64,000 bases of DNA, taken from NCBI GenBank assembly GCA_024364735.1, contig JAGFNQ010004004.1:1-64000 (forward strand), written 5' to 3'. Below the pieces are notes generated by a model. That model did not search any database. It was not told the DNA's origin and saw only the letters and a program-made list of their open reading frames with translations. The stretch comes from Boesenbergia rotunda. Its lineage: Eukaryota > Streptophyta > Magnoliopsida > Zingiberales > Zingiberaceae. Within the stretch, counting starts at the first letter, position 1; each line of letters begins with the position of its first letter. The translations under genes and the position numbers were made by a program. This document shows, in pieces, positions 56,189-64,000 of this stretch.

Positions 56189-59100
56189 TATCACGCCCCC
56201 AGAGGCACATGCTTACTCGAAAATCGGGTAGCATCTCCCTTGTACGGCGGACAAGTTGAGACATATAATACATAATCTCTCACATATAAGATGGCTCAAC
56301 CATCAAAACTGAAAAATAAAATACACAACCACACAGTTTATATCAATAAGAATGATATAGATAAATTAAGCTTAAACATTTCAAAACCGTAAATGCCTTT
56401 TAGCAGAAATAAAGCTAACAAAAAATCCGAATACAAAGAAAATTTCAACATAAGTCCAAGATGAACATATCTCTACTACGATAATATCAGACTAATAAAA
56501 TATATCCAGTCTAGGAAATAAAAATACGAAACTCACGAAGTGTAGAAAATAAAGCAACTACGAAAAATAAACTAAACTTAACTCTAAAATGAAACAACAC
56601 GGTGGGATTGGCAACTGGATCCTCTCCTGGCTCTAAGTAGTGCATATACCTGCGACCTGAATCAAAAATAGGAGGCAGGGGTGGTGAGTCCGGGTGGACT
56701 CTGCGGGTATATGAATAGACAATTGCATGACATCAAAGGATATATGAAACAACAGAATACAATGGTGTACAGTCTCTAGGAAAATAGAGGAACTCAAAAC
56801 ACGTATAAAACAACGTGAAAACATACGACATAGCATAGTATCAAATAAACATGCATGTCAACCAAATGCATCAACTATAGCTCATATAAAAGGACAAACC
56901 AAAACTCTAACACGAGGATATACAAGGTTCGGGGATAACTTGCCCCTACTCCTTGGCGTGCCCGTGAGGTGGGCGATCCCTTGATCGTCGGCAGATCAAG
57001 CCCCGGGAAATCCGGATAAGTGAATCCTCCTTCTCGGTAGAGAAACCTCTCCACACAATGTCTCAACAGATATGAAATGAGAAGCACAGAGACAATAAAC
57101 ACACTTACAGAGCATAATGAACACAGACAGAAACACTTCACCGAGCTCGCTCAGCACAACTCTCACGCAAGAGCTCCCAGCTCTTCGTGTCTGCTTGCTG
57201 ATGGACTCGCCAAGCTCTCCTCTGCTTCAAGGTGCTCAAGTTGCAGAAGCTTCAAAGGATGCTCAAGAGTATGCTTCAAGGTGCAGAATGAATTCCAGTT
57301 CTCGCAACAGAGATCAAGATCAAAGTTCTTGCTGAGGCTTCTCCGCTACCCGCCCATAAGCCTCTGCCCAAGACCCAGGTCACAGACGCTCCTCTGCAGC
57401 TCACCAGCTGCTCATCTGAGGCAGCCCAGCTACCCTAAGCTCTCTTGGACTCCCTGAGCTCTCCTCAGCCGAGCCCCAGTCAGCCCCAGGTCAGCTTCCA
57501 GTCGTTGCCAGTAGCGCCAGTGTCTGTTGAAACCTGAGAAGGAGAAACAGCCAAACCTGATACATGGAAAGTCCCCATTTGAATCTCCTCCATTGTTTGA
57601 ATCCTCCCTGTATCACCTGCACACTTAACAGACACTTAGCAAATGAAATCAACGAGAATCTGTAAGCAGCAGAGAAATCACAGTGCAAAACAGACGCGAT
57701 CAGAACTCTGACAGTGGATTTGAATTAAAGTTTACAACTACTGATCGGTCACCAGACCGATCAGAGAGGACCCTGATCGGTCACCAGACCGATCAGGGTA
57801 AGTCCTGAACGATCAGGCTCCTACCTGATCGGTCCAAAGTGGGAATAGAGGAATCGTGAACTGACCCTGATTGGTCACCAGATCGGTCACCAGACCGATC
57901 CAGCAGTCTGCTTGCCATAACCCGCAAGAACTACACGCCTGATCAGTCACCAGACCTATCAGGGTGTGCCCAGATCGGTCTGGTGACCGATCAGGTCACT
58001 CCCTGACCGATCAGGATCCATCCTGATCGGTCATAATGAGGAACTCGTGATCTTTGATCGCTCACCAGAACGATCAGGAGCTCTCCCTGATCGGTCACCA
58101 GACCGATCAGGAGCCGAACAGAAGCCAACCAATGTTTCTGTTCTCTCCCTGATCGGTCACCAGACCGATCAGACTTCTTTGGATTGGTCACCAGACCGAT
58201 CTATGACAGAGAGTTCGTGCCAACTCCCTGATCGATCACCAGACCGATCCAGCCAAGGCCAACTCCACCATAAGTCAAGAGAACAGGCTTCCTATCCTTC
58301 TCTGACTCGTGCTCAGTCCCCCGGACCAAGACTCCGTGCCCAGCTTCACTCACTGGGACTTCGTTCAACCTAGCTTCCCAAGCTAGGACCTAGCTTCACT
58401 CACAGGGTTTCATCGAACCTAGCTTCCTATGCTAGGACCTGGCTTCACTCACCAGGGTTTCAGTCAACCTAGTTTCCCAAGCTAGGACCTGGCTTCACTC
58501 ACCAGGGTTTCATTCAACCTAGCTTCCCAAGCTAGGACCTGGCTTCACTCACCAAGGTTTCAATCAACCTAACTTCCCAAGCTAGGACCTGGCTTCACTC
58601 ACTAGGGTTTCATTCAACCTAGCTTCCCAAGCTAAGACCTGGCTTCACTCACCAGGGTTTCAGTCAACCTAGCTTCCCAAGCTAGGACCTGGCTTCACTC
58701 ACCAGGGTTTCATTCAACCTAGCTTCCCAAGCTAGGGTCTGGCTTCACTCACCAGGGTTTCATTCAACCTAGCTTCCCAAGCTAGGACCTGGCTTCACTC
58801 ACCAGGGTTTCGTGCCCAGTCCCCGACCAGGACTTAATCCGAATTCACTCAACCAAACTTAAATCGGTGTCAACATCAAAACAACAATCGGGCCAATATT
58901 TCTGTTCTCTCCCTGATCGGTCACCAGACCGATCAGGCTTCTCTGGATCGGTCACCAGACCGATCCACGACAGAGAGTTTGTGCCAACTCCCTGATCGGC
59001 CACCAGACCGATCCAGCCAAGGCTAACTCCACCATAAGTCAAGAGAACAAGCTTCCTAGCCTTCTCTGACTCGTGCTCAGTCCCCCGGACCAAAACTCCG

Positions 59101-61055
59101 TGCCCAGCTTCACTCACTGGGACTTCATTCAACCTAGCTTCCCACGCTAGGACCTGGCTTCACTCACCAGGGTTTCAGTCAACCTAGCTTCCCAAGCTAG
59201 GACCTGACTTCACTCACCAGGGTTTCATTCAACCTAGCTTCCCAAGCTAGGACCTGGCTTCACTCACCAGGGTTTCATCCAACCTAGCTTCCCAAGCTAG
59301 GACCTGGCTTCAGTCACCAGGGTTTCAGTCAACCTAGCTTCCCAAGCTAGGACTTGGCTTCACTCACCAGGGTTTCATTCAACCTAGCTTCTCAAGCTAG
59401 GACCACGCTTCACTCACCAGGGTTTCATTCAACCTAGCTTCCCAAGCTAGGACCTGGCTTCACTCACTAGGGTTTCGTGCCCAGTCCCCGACCAGGACTT
59501 AATCCGAATTCACTCAACCAAACTTAAATCAATGTCAACACCAAAACAACAATCAAGCCAGACTGCATCAACATCTAATGCCAACCATCCTAGTGGTGTT
59601 TAATGAACAACTAAGTACTCGCGTACGAGCGATACTTTACAGAATAAAAAATTAACGAGAGACTGTATGAATATAAATTTTCAATTTAAACTCGAAGGTC
59701 AAACAAGAAAGGTATCAACAGGCGATATAAAATAACAACGACAAGGAACAAGGTCAAGCAGACCTATTTAGACATAACTAGTCATGCATTAAGATAAAAG
59801 AACTACAAGAATACAAAGGAGAAGTACCCGCCTTTTGTAGAAGTTCGTAAACGAAGAGGACTTTCCACGATCAACCGTACAAGTCCCAAGTCGAGGTCCT
59901 GTGCCAATGAGAAAGTTTAGCTAATTATAAAATTAACAAATTAGCTAAACAAAATACTAAACACCATTAGAACAAATCCTAATCACAACTTCTATTTAAT
60001 TACTTCTATTTAAATAATTAGTTCACACTAATTTGGGACTACATTCAAGTAGTTCAAGCTATACCAATTTATCCATCAAATCAGTAGTATTGCTATCACA
60101 ACCCAACCTTGATTTAAAACCTACCGAGCAAGGCATCCAAAACCTAAGCTCGTTAGAATACAAGAAACACACGAAGGCCCAACCCTAACGCAACCAAAAC
60201 AAATTTAATCCTTAACTTGAATTTACCATAGGGCTTCACACTTACACCCCAATGCAATAACAAACCCATTCAAAAAATAAAACCAAGCTCAAACCAAAAC
60301 CTTACCTATTGTGAAGACCAACAGGGATCCCCATGCTTCACTTCGGCACACAATAGTGCCAATGCCCACACAATACCCATTCCAAAATAGAACACAAACA
60401 CACACTAACCTATAATCCATGAACCCCTCACGGTAAGAACTAAAACAGAACAGAACAGTCCCAATCAAGAACTCACAGCAACAACAAAAAAAAACAAACC
60501 AAATTCAATTTCAACTTCTCAAAGATAGCAATTTTCTTCTAAATTGAATCACCCTTCAAACCATTCCTTACATGAGATTGTGCACCATCGTGGTCACAAC
60601 GGAGAGATCGCCGTGAGTCGAGAGTGATGATCAGAGTGAACGGAAAGGGTGGTGTCAGGCGAGAAGATGAGAACTCATGATGAGGGGTCTACGAATTCCC
60701 TTCGCGCGAAGAGAGAAACTCGGCTAGGGCTCCACACAAGGCAAAGCACGACCAGGGAGACTCGGCTAGGGCTCCACGTGAGGCAAGGCGTTTGCCGGCT
60801 TGTTCATGCGAGGTGAAGAGGAACGAGAAGAAGACGCTAGCGATGGCTTCAGCGGCGAGGAACGGCTCGCACGTGATGCGTGTGGCGTCGGGGCGAGGAG
60901 GAAATAGGGGAAAGAGTGCTTTTTAGGAGGAATTGTTTAGGGGTTATAATATTTTTGTCTTTTTGCAAAAAGGCCCTCCAAGTTCACCTATTTATAAACC
61001 GCTCCCTAATTTATGAATTTTTTCATTTGAGCCCTTAAAATTTTAGTATTTAACA
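56189..61055 (-). mobile_element. Solo Tekay/Del-type Ty3 LTR with TSD GTAAT, carrying a nested B-family LTR
   Basis: Minus strand, begins TGTTAAATAC (61055) and ends GGGCGTGATA (56189). Its end contains the CATGTGCCTCTGGGGGCGTG tract that I associate with Tekay LTRs. GTAAT on both sides (56184-56188, 61056-61060) shows a single LTR left after recombination. The terminal CA has become TA. Without the nested LTR its length would be about 2.2 kb. Unit phrases near 60700-60790 (actcggctagggctccac, twice) are an internal duplication. The flanks read as Tat 3' sequence. Confidence 0.75.
56893..59573 (-). mobile_element. B-family copia LTR, rearranged, inside the Tekay-type LTR
   Basis: Starts TGTTGATGCAG at 59573 (minus) and follows the B LTR to about the accttgtaaatcctctt region, where it is truncated. 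gatcggtc palindromes at 57740-58260 and 58910-59020. The hairpin array is greatly expanded (58350-58810, 59110-59480), with CCTAGCTT/AAGCTAGG and CCTGG/CCAGG stems in about 59-bp double units. The first ~700 bp of the LTR are present twice in tandem. Confidence 0.75.
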
Positions 61056-61088
61056 GTAATATGCCCATCAAGGCGTGTTGTAGAGAAA

Positions 61089-61262
61089 TTCCTACCAGCT
61101 TGTGGTGCTGAGGATGCCCAAGCTGTGTAGACCTGACCGTGGTACCGAGAATGCTTGGCCGAGAGCAGCCAAAGTTCCTACCAGCTTGTGGTGTCAGGAA
61201 TGCCCAAGCTATGTAGACCTGGCCGCAGTGCTAAGGATGCCCAGCCGAGAGCATCCAAAGCT
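61089..61262. repeat. Tandem repeat in the Tat 3' region, two units of 86 bp
   Basis: 'ttcctaccagcttgtggtg', ggatgcccaagct and tgtagacctg recur at 61089 and 61175. Tandem repeats between integrase and 3' LTR are common in Tat elements. The frame at 61102-61317 is an artefact. Confidence 0.75.
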
Positions 61263-61264
61263 TC

Positions 61265-63584
61265 TGTTGGTGCAAGAAGCATCAGTGATGTCCTTCTCTA
61301 AGTGTTTCAATGTTTAACAATATGCTTAAGTTAGTGATACATTGAACAAGGAAGGGTTAGTCAAGAAAGGAGTACCAAAGTGAAGGAAAGTCCTAGTTAA
61401 CCAAGGCAATAAGTCCTGGTTCGAAGAATTAGGCAGTAAGTTCTGGCCGCGGGCTGGGCACCTAAGACCTGACTGAGGGTTGGGCATGAAGTCCTAAATC
61501 GTGGAATTGGGCAATAAGTCTTGGCTGAGGGCTGGGCATCGAAGTCCTGATTCATAGAATTGGGCAATAAGTCCTGGTTGTGGACTGGGCACGAAGTCCT
61601 GGTGAGTGAAGCTGGGCAAAAGTCCTGGTAAGTGAAGCTAGGCAATAAGTCCTGATAGTGGACTGAGCACGAAGTCCTGGTCGTAAGATTAGGCAAAAGT
61701 CCTGGTGAGTAAAGTGTTGGATCGACTCCGTATGCTAGAGGGGGGTGAATAGCATTTTCCGGTTCGTTTTTGTACCTACGTTGTTAGTTGCACAGCGGAA
61801 ACAGTAATAGAGAAAACAAACAACGCTAACAAACCAGGTTTTACTTGGTATCCACCCCGACCGAGTGACTAATCCAACAATCCGTCGGTGGATCACTCCC
61901 CGGATAACCTCCGGCTAGCTCTCGTCGCTCCTTGTGGGTGGAGAAACCTCACCACAACACCTTGAGAACCTCTGAGCGCAAAGACTACTGTTTGACCCTT
62001 AACCAAGACCAAACTCGTCAAGGGTCTCAGCCCAAATCGAGTTCTCTTTAAATAGAACTCGGGCTTGAAACCCTCGCTGGCAGTCGACTGCTCCCAGGGC
62101 AGTCGACTACCCCACTCAGAATTCGACCGTTGACAGCCCCAACGTTTGAATCCAGCTGTACACCAGTCGACTGCTCCCAGAGCAGTCGACTGGTCCACGG
62201 CCAAATCCATTCTGTGAGTTTTGGCAGTCGACTGGACAACCCCCAGTTGAATGTCTAGCTTACCACAGCACTCCTACTCACTCTCTCAGCCCTCCTCCAC
62301 ATGAGCCTTCAGGTCCTCTCCTTTGGCTTGCCCCTTGAAGTCCTCTTCCACCGGCTATCGTCCCTCGGATGCGCACGCAAGTCCTCGACTTGCCTCCATG
62401 CCACCCTTCACGTGTGCCCTTTGAGGTTCACTTCCCGGCTTGCCCTTGGAGTCCTCCTCCCTTGGCTCTTGTCCCTTGCCTTAGCTGACTCAACATGTGT
62501 ACACCTGTACAACCTGCACACTCAACATACACATATTAGAACACAAGGGAAACCTAACTTAAACCCTTTGCCCAAACATCAAAATACTTGGTCACTCCAG
62601 ACCACGGATTACCTCAACATAAAGCTGGGCAAAAGTCCAACAGGATGGGTCGGGTGGCAACCGTCTCCTGAGAGGAGTAGGTGAAAGGCGCGTTCCCCCG
62701 GGATGGGAACATAGGCATCGGTTTGACCTAAGGTTTCGCGGGAAATCCGAAGTCAGAACCAATTCGTTAAGGCTAAGGTTGTATATGAGTTTGCCTTGTA
62801 TTTATGTATCTTACAGGTACCTAAAATTAAGACAAAGCAGACGAACAAACACAAGAGATGGCTGGGAAAAAAGCACCTAGGCGCCTATGTGAACGCAGGC
62901 GCCTCACTTGAAGCAGCTTGCTCTCAGGCGCCCCAGATTGCCAGGCGCCTGAGAGCTCCCAGGCGCCCTGTATGGGTCAGGCGCCTGGGAAGGGAATGGT
63001 TATCCCTGCTGCGAGTTCGGCGCGAGGATAGAGTTTGACCAAGGCAACTGAGGCGCCCTCTTTAACACAGGCGCCCTATAAAAGACTATATAAAGGGGCT
63101 TCGACACCTCAACTCAAAACACGAATTCCAAGATCATTCTGAGCTTTCCAAGTGACGACAAATCACTAAAGACGAAGCTCTGCGACCAAGGAAGCTCTGA
63201 GAGGAAGTGCATGACACTTTGGAGTTCCAGATCGGCCGAGTCTTCAACTCTTTTGTTTGGTTTGAATTTACATTTTGCACTTATTTTTCTCTAGCTTTTT
63301 GATTGTAAATTGTACACTGTAAGACGAGTTTCTCCGCCTCCGGAAAGTCCGGAAAGGAGACTATTAGTGGATGGACATTTCCCGTGCTTAGGCCTTGGAT
63401 GTAATGACCTTGGGAGGTTGGGAATCAAGTAAATCCCGTGTGTACAAAGTGTCATTCTTTTCTGTTCTTTAGTATTTCCGCTGCGCACTAACTCTCTGTC
63501 TAGAACGATCGAAAGACACGCTTTCCGGAAAAAGATTTTTATGGTAGATATTCACCCCCTCTATCGATGACACCGGTCCCCACA
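61265..63584 (+). repeat. Element E 5' LTR (interrupted by a solo LTR)
   Basis: About 1.4 kb without the insertion. Hairpin array at 61390-61714 and 62625-62640; AGGCGCCT palindromes at 62878-63075, just before a TATA box (tatataaagggg, 63088-63099). The end reads tattcaccccctctatcg then CCCCACA. The hairpin array and the palindromes explain the frames here. Confidence 0.82.
61715..62619 (-). mobile_element. Solo D-family LTR, TSD TAAAG
   Basis: 905 bp, minus strand, TGTTGAGGTAATC to CGATCCAACA. TAAAG flanks it exactly (61710-61714, 62620-62624). Shorter than the D LTRs, lacking about 200 bp near its start. CAGTCGACTG palindromes at 62078-62235 and a tatttaaagagaac box as in D. Confidence 0.9.
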
Positions 63585-63586
63585 AG

Positions 63587-63599
63587 TGGTATCAGAGCC
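63587..63599 (+). other. Primer-binding site of element E
   Basis: TGGTATCAGAGCC, two bases after the LTR. Confidence 0.92.
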
Positions 63600-63699
63600 T
63601 GGTAGCTCTTCACCGGACTAACAGCCGACGGAGCAAAGACGCTAGGAGTTGAGGGGAGCCCAGGGGTGAATCAGGTACATTTTCTTTTAAGAATGTCAA

Positions 63700-63950
63700 T
63701 TTTTAAAATTCATATTACGTGTTTCAAGTGCAGGGAGAGAGGATACTATAAAAATCAGTGTCCTACTTGTAAGACTCGATCTACACCACCGGTGACAAAG
63801 GAGGTACCAAAACCCGGAGTCCAGCGGGACAAAAGTTACATCAAATGCTACAAATGCGAAAAATACGGACACTACAGGAATCCGTGTCCGTCAAAGGTAG
63901 AAAAATTTACGTTCGTAAAAATTTTCAAATTCCTGCACTATCTTATATAG
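63700..63950 (+). pseudogene. Element E gag remnant, two zinc knuckles
   Basis: CFKCRERGYYKNQC then CYKCEKYGHYRNPC, with a linker as in gag of C. The first knuckle has Tyr for the metal-binding His. The capsid core that should lie between primer site and knuckles (about 900 bp in C) is absent, so a deletion joins the leader to the knuckle region. A stop follows at 63948-63950. Confidence 0.75.
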
Positions 63951-64000
63951 ATAACTTAGATAATTTTTCTGAAAAATTAAACTTTGTGAATAGTCAAATC

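Larger units (their letters stand above)
20117..61264 (+). mobile_element. Tat-lineage Ty3 LTR retrotransposon, split by many later insertions
   Basis: The oldest element of the nest. In order: 5' LTR (about 20117-20949), a TGGCGCC-type primer site, decayed gag (to about 22360), protease, RT and RNase H (22362-24424), and a second, archaeal-type RNase H (24600-24810). That domain is cut by element A and resumes at 53746. Then come integrase (53890-56060, cut by a solo LTR) and a 3' region with tandem repeats (61061-61264, after a solo Tekay-type LTR). A second RNase H after the first is diagnostic of Tat. The 3' LTR is not in the window; element E lies where the tail breaks off. Stops and frameshifts are numerous. 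Confidence 0.8.
61265..64000 (+). mobile_element. Copia element E (SIRE type), 5' part, running off the window
   Basis: 5' LTR 61265-63584, iMet primer site, and a shortened gag. Closest to element C by LTR start (TGTTGGTGCA) and by gag knuckles. The right part lies outside the window, so its target duplication and any pol cannot be judged. Confidence 0.8.

Noticed and set aside
56189..61055. Internal coding region of a Tekay element
   Set aside because: No gag or pol motifs; both edges carry the same 5-bp duplication, so it is a solo LTR.

Overview
This is plant nuclear DNA. It has introns with GT-AG borders, a papain-family protease of the xylem cysteine protease (XCP) type, a plant CACTA transposon, an RTE LINE, a tRNA-derived SINE, and deeply nested SIRE-type Ty1/copia and Tat/Tekay-type Ty3 retrotransposons. 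The repeat style suggests a monocot, possibly Zingiberales; that is an impression from the sequence, not a database result. No bacterial, organellar or CRISPR features are present. || Layout: 1-20.1 kb is the gene-bearing part. A multi-exon minus-strand gene of nucleoporin-like type (2.5-4.9 kb) has a 5'-truncated RTE LINE with perfect 13-bp target duplications just beyond its last visible exon. A 231-bp SINE with an 18-bp duplication (one mismatch) follows at 6.0 kb. A 7.4-kb CACTA element (6846-14263; TSD CTG, 15-bp identical ends) carries decayed TNPD and TNPA-like genes. An apparently intact three-exon XCP-like cysteine protease gene (14655-15877, 354 codons) lies 392 bp beyond it. Then come AT-rich intergenic DNA with a tRNA-Glu pseudogene, several tandem repeats and long (TA)n tracts. 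|| 20.1-61.3 kb is one old Tat-lineage Ty3 element broken up by later insertions. Within its RNase H region sits copia element A (ends 53745), which shows gag but no pol. A contains D (26402-31421, minus, TSD GAAGA, gag only) and B (32916-52695, TSD CTTAA). B is a gag-pol SIRE element with a third ORF. B in turn contains C (41430-48472, minus, TSD GATTA, intact gag only). The Tat integrase is further split by a near-complete solo copia LTR (about 54515-55470). The Tat 3' region is split by a solo Tekay-type LTR (56189-61055, TSD GTAAT), which itself holds a rearranged B-family LTR. From 61265 a further copia element, E, enters the window (LTR, PBS, two-knuckle gag remnant), and its LTR holds a solo D-type LTR (TSD TAAAG). 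|| How the parts may work together: B supplies the only copia-type pol seen here. A, C and D show gag, LTRs, an iMet-type primer site and (C, D) the same polypurine tract, but no pol, which fits non-autonomous elements mobilised in trans. B itself is damaged in gag, protease and pol, so a functional relative elsewhere is likely. The most unusual signals are (i) arrays of short hairpins in the LTRs of B, C and E whose stems change sequence but keep pairing; (ii) clusters of a different palindrome in each LTR family, upstream of the TATA box where one is visible; and (iii) recurrence of B's LTR palindrome before a probable internal promoter for its third ORF, whose predicted intron hosts element C.
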